Source: Deltaproteobacteria bacterium (GTDB lineage Bacteria > Myxococcota_A > Polyangia > DRWM01 > JAAZOP01). From it: a stretch of DNA of 64,000 nucleotides. Below the pieces are notes generated by a model. That model searched no databases. It had not been told where the DNA came from and saw nothing but the letters and a program-made list of their open reading frames with translations. The stretch covers positions 62,001 to 126,000 of the forward strand of contig JACRCZ010000103.1 of assembly GCA_016218765.1 (NCBI GenBank), in the 5' to 3' direction. Every line of letters begins with the position of its first letter. Position 1 is the first letter of the stretch. The position numbers and the translations under genes are program-made. Shown piece after piece: positions 16,946-24,851 of this stretch.

Positions 16946-18208
16946 ATGACAAAGCACACGACGAGTATGGGGGGAGCGATGCTGCTGGCGCTGGCGCTGG
17001 CGTCCTTCCCCGCCCCGGCCCGGGGCGCCATTCCCGGCGTCGAGGGGCCGAGCTTCAGCCTGACGGCGCGTGCAGGCTTCGTCTCCACCCCGGAGGGAGG
17101 GAGCATCTACTCCTGGGGCTACGCCGACGGGGCCGGCCTGATGCAGTATCCCGGTCCCAGCCTGCTGGTGGACGAGGGCGACGTCGTCACGGTGACCCTG
17201 TCCAACGAGCTGCCGGTCAACGTCTCGATCGTCTTCCCCGGACAGCAGGGCGTGACCGCGCTGGGCGGCGTCCCGGGGGCCCTGACCAGCGAGGTCGAGC
17301 CCGGCGGGACCCCGGTCACCTACCAGTTCACGGCCGCCCGGCCCGGGACGTACCAGTACTTCACCGGCACCGACACGCAGCTCGGGGTGGAGATGGGCCT
17401 GGTCGGGGCGCTGATCGTGCGCTCCGCGACGGCCGGATGGGCGTACGGGCACGCCGACGGCGCCTACGACCGCGAGTTCCTGGTGCTGGAGACGGAGATG
17501 GACCCGATCATCCACGAGCTGGTCGAGACCGGCCGGATCGCGGAGGTCGACTTCACGGCGTATCGGCCGGTGTACTGGTTCCTCAACGGCCGCTCGGCGC
17601 CGGACACGATGGTGCCGGCCGGCGCGCAGTGGTTCCCGCACCAGCCGTACTCCTGCATGCCGATGTCGCACCCGGGCGATCGCCTGCTGGTGCGGCTCAT
17701 CAATGCCGGCCGCGGGCTTCACCCGTTCCACACGCACGGGCAGCACATGCGCATCATCGCCCAGGACGGCCGGCTGCTCGAGAGCGCGCCCGGCGCCGGC
17801 GCGGATCTCTCCTTCCTGCGTTTCACCACGACGGTGGCGCCCGGAGGCACCGAGGACGCCATCTACTCCTGGACCGGCGACAACCTCGGGTGGGACGTCT
17901 ACGGCCATCGGCCGGGCGATCCGCTGGAACCCGGGGAATACGCGCTCGACCACGGCAAGCCGTTCCCCGTCATCATGCCGGACCCCAAGGACCTCGAGCC
18001 GGGCCCGTACTACGCCGGCAGCCCGTTCCTCGGCGTGGCCGGATACCGTCCGCCCGTCGCCGGAACGAGCCCCAACGCCCACGCGGGCTACGTGTTCATG
18101 TGGCACTCCCACAAGGAATACGAGATGGTCAACAACGACACCCCCCCGGGCGGCATGATGACGATGCTGATCGTCGAACATCCCGACGTCCCGGTCATGG
18201 AAATGTAG
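16946..18208 (+). CDS. multicopper-oxidase-like protein with HPFHTHG and HSH motifs, lacking type-1 Cys
   Basis: 420 residues from an ATG preceded by a perfect AAGGAGG; an ATG at 16928 lies upstream of that site and is less likely. Signal peptide ends near PARGA. The N-terminal cupredoxin domain has no HWHG and reads TYQYFTGTD instead of the HSH element. The C-terminal domain has HPFHTHGQH (His259, 262, 264) and, near the end, MWHSHKEYEM with Ser in place of the type-1 Cys. These are the two ligand elements missing from the protein encoded just upstream (26 bases away). A heteromeric oxidase sharing one trinuclear copper site is possible. The C-terminal tail is Met-rich (GGMMTML, VPVMEM). Confidence 0.8.
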   Translation: MTKHTTSMGGAMLLALALASFPAPARGAIPGVEGPSFSLTARAGFVSTPEGGSIYSWGYADGAGLMQYPGPSLLVDEGDVVTVTLSNELPVNVSIVFPGQQGVTALGGVPGALTSEVEPGGTPVTYQFTAARPGTYQYFTGTDTQLGVEMGLVGALIVRSATAGWAYGHADGAYDREFLVLETEMDPIIHELVETGRIAEVDFTAYRPVYWFLNGRSAPDTMVPAGAQWFPHQPYSCMPMSHPGDRLLVRLINAGRGLHPFHTHGQHMRIIAQDGRLLESAPGAGADLSFLRFTTTVAPGGTEDAIYSWTGDNLGWDVYGHRPGDPLEPGEYALDHGKPFPVIMPDPKDLEPGPYYAGSPFLGVAGYRPPVAGTSPNAHAGYVFMWHSHKEYEMVNNDTPPGGMMTMLIVEHPDVPVMEM

Positions 18209-18223
18209 GGTGGAGGTGACGCC

Positions 18224-19198
18224 ATGAAGAAGTACCATGCCGCAACCGTTCGCTCGGCCTCCCTGGCGCCGGCCCTCGCGCTCCTCCTGGGGAGCGCGGC
18301 GGGCTGCGCCACCGGTGACGAGGGCGACCCGCAGACGAGGGCCGCCCTGACTTCCGTCTTCGTCTACCTGCGCGCCGAGGCCTTCACGAAGACGATGCCC
18401 GACGGCCGGGACGTCGTCATGTGGGGCTATGCGCAGGACTCAGCCTTCGGGGCGCACGACGGCGTCTTGTCTTCCCCCGGGCCGGTCATCGAGCTGCAGG
18501 CGGACACCACGCGGCTGACCGTCCAGCTCGAAAACAACCTCGATGTCCCGACCTCCCTCGTGATCGACGGACTCCGGCAATCCCTTCCCGCCGTTCGCCA
18601 TCCCGACGGCCGGGTCCGCTCGTTCACCCGCGAGGCCTCGCCCGGAAACGTCGCGCCCGTGACGTACGTGTACAGCGTCCTGCGTCCCGGCACCTTCCTG
18701 TACAAGACGGGCACCAGCCCGCAGGTGCAGGTGCAGATGGGGCTCCTCGGCGCCGTGCGCCGCCCGTCCGCGGCCGGCGAGGCCTACGCCGGCCGCGCCT
18801 TCGACGACGAGCTGCTGCTGGTGTACAGCGAGGTCGACCCCGAGTTGCACGACGCCGTCGCCGGCGGGCAGTACGGGCCCGGTCTGGCCGTGACCAGCAC
18901 CATCAAGTACGTGCCGCAGTACTTCCTCGTCAACGGCGAGGACGTGATGAGCGGCGCGTACGACGTCGACCCGAGCCTGGCAGGCCGGCGGCTCCTGGTG
19001 CGCTTCGTCAACGGCGGGCTGCGGTCCCACGTGCCGCTGTTCCTGCAGGCGGACGTCCTGGCGCTGGCGGAGGACGGCTTCCCCTACAAGTATCCCACCA
19101 AGCGGACCGCCGTTCTGATGCCGGCCGGCAAGACCGCGGACGTCCTGTTCACCGTCCCGGCCTCCGGCGCCAAGCTGCTGTACGACAGGATGTTCTAG
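18224..19198 (+). CDS. cupredoxin-fold lipoprotein paralogue without copper ligands
   Basis: 324 residues, lipobox SAAGC (Cys28) after a typical signal, SD GGAGGTG. The order of strands and several phrases (MWGYAQDS, SSPGPVIELQAD, RPGTFLYKTGTSPQVQVQMGLLGAV, QYFLVNGED) parallel the second oxidase gene, so this is a two-domain multicopper-oxidase homologue. HWHG, HCH and HPFHTHG are all absent: 'LRSHVPLFLQADV' stands where HPFHTHG would be. It is therefore probably a structural partner that tethers the copper proteins to the membrane, not an enzyme. It lies 15 bases after the second oxidase gene. Confidence 0.7.
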   Translation: MKKYHAATVRSASLAPALALLLGSAAGCATGDEGDPQTRAALTSVFVYLRAEAFTKTMPDGRDVVMWGYAQDSAFGAHDGVLSSPGPVIELQADTTRLTVQLENNLDVPTSLVIDGLRQSLPAVRHPDGRVRSFTREASPGNVAPVTYVYSVLRPGTFLYKTGTSPQVQVQMGLLGAVRRPSAAGEAYAGRAFDDELLLVYSEVDPELHDAVAGGQYGPGLAVTSTIKYVPQYFLVNGEDVMSGAYDVDPSLAGRRLLVRFVNGGLRSHVPLFLQADVLALAEDGFPYKYPTKRTAVLMPAGKTADVLFTVPASGAKLLYDRMF

Positions 19199-19229
19199 GG
19201 GGGAGTGCGGGAAGTGCGGGGAGTGCGGG
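19198..19229 (+). repeat. short tandem repeat, dispersed family I (GGGAGTGCGG units)
   Basis: Three copies of a 9-10 base GGGAGTGCGG/GGGAAGTGCG unit directly after the stop codon of the lipoprotein gene. No second copy was found in this window; it resembles the other simple dispersed repeats here. Confidence 0.5.
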
Positions 19230-19245
19230 CCATCGTTCCCATCCG

Positions 19246-19269
19246 AGCCGCGGGCCTTGGCCCGCGGCT
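19246..19269. repeat. REP-like palindrome (family F) with 11-bp stem
   Basis: AGCCGCGGGCC and its perfect complement are separated by TT. A related hairpin, CCGCGGGC-TGAA-GCCCGCGG, lies at 23345-23364. It could act as a terminator for the oxidase operon, although no T-run follows. Confidence 0.55.
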
Positions 19270-19288
19270 GCCCCTGGGGAGGCCGGTC

Positions 19289-19861
19289 ATGAGACGCTTC
19301 ACGGACGGAATTGCGGTGATGGTACCCGTCGCACTTCTCCTCGCGCTGGCCGGGTGCCAGGAGCGGCACGCGCAGGCGCAGGCGGCGCCGCCGGCGGCGG
19401 AGCGCCGGGCGCTCCCGCCGGTCTCCACCGCGACGGTTGGCGTTCAGGAGGGCCGGGTCGCGGCGACTTGGCTTCCCGCTCCGTGGCGGCCCGCCGCGGG
19501 CGATGCGGCCGGCCGCGCGCTCTCGCCGCTCGAGGAACAGTGGGGCGTCGAAATCCTGGGCGTCATGCGGACCAGCGGCGGCTACATGCTCGACTTCCGC
19601 TATCGCGTGCTGGATCCGGTCAAGGCGGCGCCGATCCTCGACCGTGGCAAGCGCAGCACGCTCCTCGACGAGGCGACCGGCGCCGTGAGCTTCGTTCCCA
19701 CCTCGCCGACGGTCGGGCCGCTCCGCCAGACCTCGCTCAAGCCCGAGGCGGGCCGCATCTACTTCCAGTTCTTCACCAACCCGGCCGCGGAGATCGAGGT
19801 TGGCGACCTGGTCACGGTCGAGATCGGCGACTTCAGGGCGGAGCACGTCCCCGTGCGGTAG
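19289..19861 (+). CDS. periplasmic lipoprotein of unknown function
   Basis: 190 residues from an ATG with a GGGGAGG site; frames extending further upstream run through the repeats and are unlikely. Signal with lipobox LALAGC (Cys23), then an Ala/Pro-rich linker and one beta-rich domain (residues 75-190) with EQWGVEILGVMRTSGGYMLDFRYRV divided between strands, ending EIEVGDLVTVEIGDF. I do not recognise the family. Being co-oriented with the oxidase genes, and separated by the palindrome, it may be a copper-site accessory or an independent gene. Confidence 0.6.
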   Translation: MRRFTDGIAVMVPVALLLALAGCQERHAQAQAAPPAAERRALPPVSTATVGVQEGRVAATWLPAPWRPAAGDAAGRALSPLEEQWGVEILGVMRTSGGYMLDFRYRVLDPVKAAPILDRGKRSTLLDEATGAVSFVPTSPTVGPLRQTSLKPEAGRIYFQFFTNPAAEIEVGDLVTVEIGDFRAEHVPVR

Positions 19862-19949
19862 CCGGACCCCGCCGCGGCGATTCCGGAGCCAGTCCCTCGT
19901 CCCCCGGCCATCCGCCACGGTCTGCCTCGAGATCCCAAGACAGTTCGTC

Positions 19950-19967
19950 GGACAGTCCGGACTGTCC
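19950..19967. repeat. 18-bp perfect palindrome (dispersed family G)
   Basis: GGACAGTCCGGACTGTCC is perfectly self-complementary; an imperfect extra copy (GACAGTTCGTC) lies just before it. It is in the 170-base gap between the lipoprotein and the tRNA gene. A hairpin or dimeric-protein site; function unknown. Confidence 0.45.
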
Positions 19968-20031
19968 AAACGGCGCAGCGCCGCCGGACGAGCGGCGCTC
20001 GTAGCCCATCGACTTCGTTCTGTTTTCTCGG

Positions 20032-20103
20032 AGCGGGATACGGGATTTGAACCCGCAACTTCCAGCTTGGGAAGCTAGCACTCTACCATTGAGTTAATCC
20101 CGC
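20032..20103 (-). tRNA. tRNA-Gly (anticodon CCC)
   Basis: On the minus strand a complete cloverleaf can be drawn. The acceptor stem GCGGGAT pairs with ATCCCGC, the D-loop contains AATGGTAGA, and the anticodon stem CTAGC/GCTGG closes the loop TTCCCAA (anticodon CCC). The T-arm GCGGG-TTCAAAT-CCCGT is standard. Length 72 including discriminator T; CCA is not encoded. The gene lies at the left edge of the methyltransferase segment and could serve as an integration site. Confidence 0.95.
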
Positions 20104-20317
20104 CAAGCCCTCCTCCGGGCCGGGGTGATTTCTAGCGGGAATCCGGGTGTGGTGTCAACTGCCCGCAGGCTCACGCGAGTCGGCGCAAAGACGTCCGAGG
20201 GCGACAGCCCCGGCGCGGCGACAGGCGGGGCCGTCGTCACACGGCACCATTGCGATGTCGGGCGGAATGCGGTAGGCAGGCCGGCACTGCGGCAATCGCC
20301 GCGATCCAGGAGGACCA

Positions 20318-20833
20318 ATGCCGAAGACCAGGAACGAAAGCATCAGCAGTCTGCCCGTCATCGACCTCGCCTACGCCGTCGGCCGCCTCGTCGACATGGG
20401 CAAGGCGACCGCAGCCGAGATCCTCCGGCTGGCGGCCGAGCGAGGCGCGAGGATCGCCGAGCTGCAGGCCGAGCTGTCGGCGCTGCGCCAGGGCATTGCC
20501 GTCGCGACCGCCCCGGCCGCCAGACCGGCGGCCGTCAGGAAGCCGGCCGCTGCGAAGAAGCCCACGGCCGCTGCGAAGAAGCCCGCGAGGGCCGGGAAGC
20601 CGGCCGTCGTCGCCAGGCCCGCGGCGGCGAAGAAGCCCGCCGTCGCGAAGGCGCCCGCCCCGAAGAAGCTCACGATCACTCCGCAGCGCGCCGCCCAGCT
20701 CAAGGTCCAGGGCACCTACATCGGCATGATGCGCAGCCTGGCACTGCCCGAGAAGGCCAAGATCAAGGCGATCGCCAAGGAGAAGGGGATGCCGGCCGCG
20801 ATCGCCGCGATGAAGAAACTTTCGCGGAAATAG
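20318..20833 (+). CDS. Lys/Ala-rich protein, left paralogue flanking the methyltransferase gene
   Basis: 171 residues, SD AGGAGG. An N-terminal helix region (IDLAYAVGRLVDMGKATAAEI, residues 15-35) is followed by a coiled-coil-like stretch RIAELQAELSALR, a central Lys-Pro-Ala-rich segment resembling histone H1 tails (repeated KKPA/KPAVAK), and a C-terminal helical segment (QGTYIGMMRSLALPEKAKIK, then AIAKEKG). The same three-part layout and phrases occur in the gene at 23393-23875 on the other strand, so they are paralogues. The basic linker suggests DNA binding. Not assigned to a named family. Confidence 0.75.
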   Translation: MPKTRNESISSLPVIDLAYAVGRLVDMGKATAAEILRLAAERGARIAELQAELSALRQGIAVATAPAARPAAVRKPAAAKKPTAAAKKPARAGKPAVVARPAAAKKPAVAKAPAPKKLTITPQRAAQLKVQGTYIGMMRSLALPEKAKIKAIAKEKGMPAAIAAMKKLSRK

Positions 20834-20868
20834 CGCCACCCGCCTCCCTGGATCCGCGAACGATAACC

Positions 20869-23217
20869 GTGCTACGCGGACGCCCCGTGGCGCCCTCTCC
20901 ACCGACCGAGTCCGGTGCGCGACGCCGTCCGCCGGGAGGGCGGCAGGGCACCGACGCCGAAGACGCACTGCTCGCCGACGTCGCGACCTGGCATCGGGAC
21001 CTCGCCCGGGACGTCGCCCGCCGCAATCCCGCGCTCCCGGCTCCCGACGTCCACGTCCTCGTCAGCCGCTTGCTCGAACGCCTCGTCTTCCTGCGGCTGG
21101 CCGAGGCGCGGGGCATCGCGACGCCTCGACCGCTGCGCGAGCTGATCGGTGTCCCGGAAGCCTGGCAGCGCCTGGTCGAGCTGCTCCGACGATCCGGCGA
21201 CAGGTTCGGGCCGGGGTTCCTCCCCGGCCACCGCCGCGACGCAGGCGGACCCCGTCCCCGGCTCGCGCTCTCCGAGGTCGACGTCGGCGACGGGGTCCTG
21301 GCGGACGTGCTCCGCGCGTCGAGCGGGCCGGAATCATCGCACGCGTTCGCCGGCCTGCCGGCCGGCGTGCTCGGCCGGCTGTACGAACGGTCCGTGGGCC
21401 GTGCGATCCGGCTCGACGGCCGCGGCGACGCGACCGTCGAGAGGCGGAAGGGGGCGAGGAAGTCCGGCGGGATCTTCTACACCCCGGCCCACGTCGTGCG
21501 GCTCGTCGTCGAGTCCACGGTCGGCCGGCTGCTCGAGGGACGGACGCTCCGCGAGCTCGCGTCGTTGCGCATCCTCGATCCCGCCTGCGGCGCCGGCACG
21601 TTCCTGCTGGCGGCGTACGAGCGGCTGCTCGACCGGCATCTGGAGCACTACATCGACCCCGCCAACGGCGGCCCGCAGGCCTGGTCGTCCGGCAGGGCGC
21701 CGAGGCTGCGGCGGAACGGACCCGACGGCTGGCGGCTCACGACGGCGGAGCGCCGGCGGATCCTGGCGAGCGGCATCCACGGCGTCGACCTCGATGCGGA
21801 TGCGGTCGAGGTCGCGAGGCTCGTCCTGCTGCTCGCGGCGCTGGACGGGGAAGACGAGCGGCAGCTTCCGCTGCTCGCCGGACGCGCGTTGCCGGAGCTG
21901 GACCGGCAGATCCGCTGCGGCGATGCGCTCGTGGGCTCCGCCTCCGGGCCGGGCCGTTGCGCGCGGGCTCTCCGCGGCGCCGGAATCCCGGACGCCTTCG
22001 ACTGGGCCGACCCCGAGCGGGGCTTCGGGGCGATCGTTCGCGACGGCGGATTCGACGCGGTCGTCGGCAATCCGCCGTACCTGAACCTCAAGCGCGGGTT
22101 TCTCGAGGAGACGTACAAGCTCCGGCTCCGGCGCACCTACGCCTGTGCCGGGGGCCAGTACGATTCCTTCGCGCTCTTCGGCGAGAAGGCCGTCGAGCTG
22201 CTGCGGCCGGGCGGACGCCTCGGGCTCGTGCTTCCGCGGCCGGTGCTGGCATCCGAGAGCTACCGGTCGTTTCGCGAGATCTGCTACGCCGAGGGGCTGA
22301 CGGACGTCGTCGAGTGCGGCCGGCCGTTCGCCGGGGCGGAGGTGGAGGCCGTCGTGCTCGTCGTGTGCAAGAACGGAAAGCCCGACGTCGTGAGGCTGCG
22401 GGAGCTGGCCGCCCGCGGGGTGCGGGACCTGGGCACCGCGCCCTACGACGCTTTCGGCCGTCTTCCGAACCGGAACTTCAGCTCCAGGCTGACGCCCGCG
22501 ACGCTGGCGATGGTCGAGACGCTCGCGGGGATGCCGTGCCGGCTTGGAGACGTCGTGGACGTCCTGTCCCGCGGGTTGGAGTGCGGGAAGAAGGACCGCG
22601 CGGTGGTCCCCTACCGGGACGCGAGCGGCGTGCACCGGCTCGTGCGCGGAGAGGACGTCGCGCGGTACCGGATCGCGGACGCGGGACTCGGCTTCGACGA
22701 GCGGGCGAGCGGGCCGAAGGTGATCAAGGATCCGTCAATCTACGAAGTGTCGCCGAAGATCCTGCTGCGTCGCGTCGCGAACGGCATCATCGCCGCGCTG
22801 GACGAGGATCGGCGCTGGCCGCTCAACACGCTGTACTGCCTGGGTCCGCGGTGCGGGCTGTCGGCGCACGCCCTGCTCGGAATCCTGAATTCGTCCATCC
22901 CTACGATGTGGCTCAGGGTCGCGTTCCTCACGGACGACAAGCTCTTCCCGTACCTCCGGCGCTCGCAGCTCGAGGTGCTTCCGTTTCCCGATCCCGAGGG
23001 GATTGCGGACGAGCGACGCGATCGGCTGGAGGCGCTGGTACGGCGGATGATCGCCCTCACGTCCGGCGCGGCGGCCGGCGGCCGGGATCCCGGCGCTCCG
23101 GGCGGTCCGGAACGGGCGGCCGGGCGGGTGGCCGCGGCGATCGATGATCTGGTGGCGGGACTCTACGGCCTCGACGCGGGGGAGGTTCGAGGGCGCCTGC
23201 AGGTCGCCTGGCGGTGA
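20869..23217 (+). CDS. Eco57I/TaqI-type adenine-specific DNA methyltransferase (restriction-modification)
   Basis: 782 residues if the GTG at 20869 is used; a GTG at 20887 is also possible, and neither has a strong SD. Motif I DPACGAGTFLL near residue 239 binds S-adenosylmethionine, and motif IV NPPY near 402 is the catalytic motif of N6-adenine methylases. The C-terminal third (RNFSSRLTPATLAMVETL onward, through LLGILNSSIPTMWLR and LEVLPFP) resembles the TaqI-type target-recognition domain. No PD-ExK nuclease was recognised at the N-terminus, so this may be a solitary methylase or part of a type IIG/ISP-like enzyme. It is flanked by two paralogous Lys/Ala-rich genes and lies near a tRNA, which suggests an acquired defence segment. 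Confidence 0.8.
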   Translation: MLRGRPVAPSPPTESGARRRPPGGRQGTDAEDALLADVATWHRDLARDVARRNPALPAPDVHVLVSRLLERLVFLRLAEARGIATPRPLRELIGVPEAWQRLVELLRRSGDRFGPGFLPGHRRDAGGPRPRLALSEVDVGDGVLADVLRASSGPESSHAFAGLPAGVLGRLYERSVGRAIRLDGRGDATVERRKGARKSGGIFYTPAHVVRLVVESTVGRLLEGRTLRELASLRILDPACGAGTFLLAAYERLLDRHLEHYIDPANGGPQAWSSGRAPRLRRNGPDGWRLTTAERRRILASGIHGVDLDADAVEVARLVLLLAALDGEDERQLPLLAGRALPELDRQIRCGDALVGSASGPGRCARALRGAGIPDAFDWADPERGFGAIVRDGGFDAVVGNPPYLNLKRGFLEETYKLRLRRTYACAGGQYDSFALFGEKAVELLRPGGRLGLVLPRPVLASESYRSFREICYAEGLTDVVECGRPFAGAEVEAVVLVVCKNGKPDVVRLRELAARGVRDLGTAPYDAFGRLPNRNFSSRLTPATLAMVETLAGMPCRLGDVVDVLSRGLECGKKDRAVVPYRDASGVHRLVRGEDVARYRIADAGLGFDERASGPKVIKDPSIYEVSPKILLRRVANGIIAALDEDRRWPLNTLYCLGPRCGLSAHALLGILNSSIPTMWLRVAFLTDDKLFPYLRRSQLEVLPFPDPEGIADERRDRLEALVRRMIALTSGAAAGGRDPGAPGGPERAAGRVAAAIDDLVAGLYGLDAGEVRGRLQVAWR

Positions 23218-23344
23218 GGGGCGGACCGGCGGCGAAGCCCTGCGAGCCGGCGTCGCCGCGTACTCGTGTCGCCGGTCAGTCGTTTCGGACCGTCCCCACA
23301 ACCGAACCGCACCCTTCCGGGTGCGGCTGACGTGGCCGCGTGGG

Positions 23345-23364
23345 CCGCGGGCTGAAGCCCGCGG
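23345..23364. repeat. REP-like palindrome (family F), 8-bp stem with TGAA loop
   Basis: CCGCGGGC-TGAA-GCCCGCGG, in the 175-base gap between the convergent methyltransferase and Lys/Ala-rich genes. It would serve both as a bidirectional terminator and as a dispersed palindromic repeat; see the related copy at 19246-19269. Confidence 0.55.
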
Positions 23365-23392
23365 TTCGGATCCGGATTTCCGGCCCCCGGCA

Positions 23393-23875
23393 TCAGCGGC
23401 CGAGGTACTGGTCGAGCGCGGCCACGGCGGCGGCGACTCCCTTGTCGTGGGCGAGCTTCTTGAAGCGGCCCTTTTCCGCCGCCGGCACCTGGCGCAGCCG
23501 CCCCAGGTACTGGCCCTGGAGCTTGCGGGCGGCGACGACCTTGGCCGTGCGCGTGAATTGGCGGCCGTCGCTGCGCACGATCACGCGTCCCTTGGCCGCG
23601 GGCTTCGGTTTCGCCGCGCGAGCGGTCCGGCGCTTCGCCGGCGTGGCGACCTTCGGCCTCGCGGCCGGTCGCGCCGGCGTCGCGGCGGTGCGTGCCGCGC
23701 CCGCCCGGAGCGCCGCCAGCTCCTTTTCCAGCGAGCGGATGCGGCTGGTCCGCTCCGCCGCCAGCAGCAGGACCTCGTCCGCCGTGGTCTTCCCGGCAGC
23801 GATCAGCCGTCCGACCGCATAGGCCAGGTCGAGTCCCGGAACCGCCGCGAGAGTCCCTTTCTTCGTTGTCGCCAC
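23393..23875 (-). CDS. Lys/Ala/Arg-rich protein, right paralogue flanking the methyltransferase gene
   Basis: 160 residues from a GTG preceded by GGAGGAGG. It mirrors the left paralogue: LDLAYAVGRLIAAGKTTADE at the N-terminus, a heptad-like helix RIRSLEKELAALR, a basic Ala/Pro/Arg/Lys linker, and a C-terminal segment KLQGQYLGRLRQVPAAEKGR with KKLAHDKGVAAAVAAL. It lies on the opposite strand to its paralogue, so the pair points inward around the methyltransferase. Probably a DNA- or nucleoid-associated protein, function unassigned. Confidence 0.75.
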   Translation of the reverse strand: MATTKKGTLAAVPGLDLAYAVGRLIAAGKTTADEVLLLAAERTSRIRSLEKELAALRAGAARTAATPARPAARPKVATPAKRRTARAAKPKPAAKGRVIVRSDGRQFTRTAKVVAARKLQGQYLGRLRQVPAAEKGRFKKLAHDKGVAAAVAALDQYLGR

Positions 23876-23957
23876 GCTACCTCCTCCTTGTCCCCCCTCC
23901 CACACTGCGGCGCTTGCTATCGCAGCGGGGGCCTTTTGGCAAGACAATGAAATCGGC

Positions 23958-24842
23958 TCACCCGTTCACCAGCTCCAGCCGGCGGCGGCATTCCTCGACC
24001 GTGGCCGGCTCGCGCCCCTGGTCACGCACCATGCGTGCCGCCTTCGCGACGAGGTCGCCGTTGGAGCGCGCCATGACGCCCGGGGAGACGTAGAAGTTGT
24101 CTTCCAGACCGACGCGGACATTGCCGCCCAGGCCGATCGCCGCGGCCACGAGCCGCCACTGGTCGTCGCTGATGCCGATCACCTCCCAGTCGCTGCGCGG
24201 CGGGAGCTGTTCGACCATGCGTACCAGGTTGGGGACGGTGGGCGGGATTCCGCCCAGCACGCCGAGGATCAGGCTGTACTGGAACGGGGGCTTGAGCAGG
24301 CCCTGGTCGATGAGCGGGAAGGAGTTGGCGACGTGGCCCAGATCGAAGCACTCCATCTCGGGCTTGGACTGGGCCTCGTTCATGGCGCGCAGGATCTCCG
24401 AGATCTCGGCGAAGGGGTTGGCGAAGACGAACTCGAAGACGAACGCCTTCTTCTTGGGGTTGTACTTGGCATAATTCATGGAGCCCATGTTGAGGGCGGC
24501 GATGGCGGGCCGCAGGGCCTTGATGTGCGCGGTCTTCTGCTCCGTGGAGATGCCGATCGCGCCCGTCGAGAAGTTGATCAGGATCGGGCAGGCGTCCACG
24601 ACGGCGTCGCGGATGCGGCGGTAGTCCTCGACGTCGTAGCTCGGGGCGCCGTCCGGCTTCCGGGCGTGGATGTGCACGACGGCCGCGCCCGCCTCGTACG
24701 CGCGTTTCGCCTCGGCGGCATACTCCTCCGGCGTGTAGGGGATGGAGGGGCACTGTGCGCGATCGGCGACGACGCCGGAGAGCGCGCAGGTGATCATGCA
24801 CGGCCGGTCGTAGTCCTGGTTGTCCCTGGTCCACAGCGACAT
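23958..24842 (-). CDS. BKACE (beta-keto acid cleavage enzyme, DUF849 family)
   Basis: 294 residues, TIM-barrel family. CALSGVVAD at the N-terminus, VVHIHARKPDG (zinc-binding His pair) near residues 59-70, INFSTG and GIPPTVPNL are hallmark segments. Known members (3-keto-5-aminohexanoate cleavage enzymes) condense a beta-keto acid with acetyl-CoA to give acetoacetate and a new CoA ester. It is the last gene of the acyl-CoA operon, ten bases after the enoyl-CoA hydratase. In leucine degradation that place is usually filled by HMG-CoA lyase, which is absent here. The actual beta-keto acid cannot be told from sequence. Confidence 0.85.
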   Translation of the reverse strand: MSLWTRDNQDYDRPCMITCALSGVVADRAQCPSIPYTPEEYAAEAKRAYEAGAAVVHIHARKPDGAPSYDVEDYRRIRDAVVDACPILINFSTGAIGISTEQKTAHIKALRPAIAALNMGSMNYAKYNPKKKAFVFEFVFANPFAEISEILRAMNEAQSKPEMECFDLGHVANSFPLIDQGLLKPPFQYSLILGVLGGIPPTVPNLVRMVEQLPPRSDWEVIGISDDQWRLVAAAIGLGGNVRVGLEDNFYVSPGVMARSNGDLVAKAARMVRDQGREPATVEECRRRLELVNG

Positions 24843-24851
24843 CGATGCCTC

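Noticed and set aside
23345-23364. Rho-independent terminator with T-run
   Set aside because: The hairpin is strong but followed by TTCGG only, so it is reported as a REP-like palindrome with possible terminator use.
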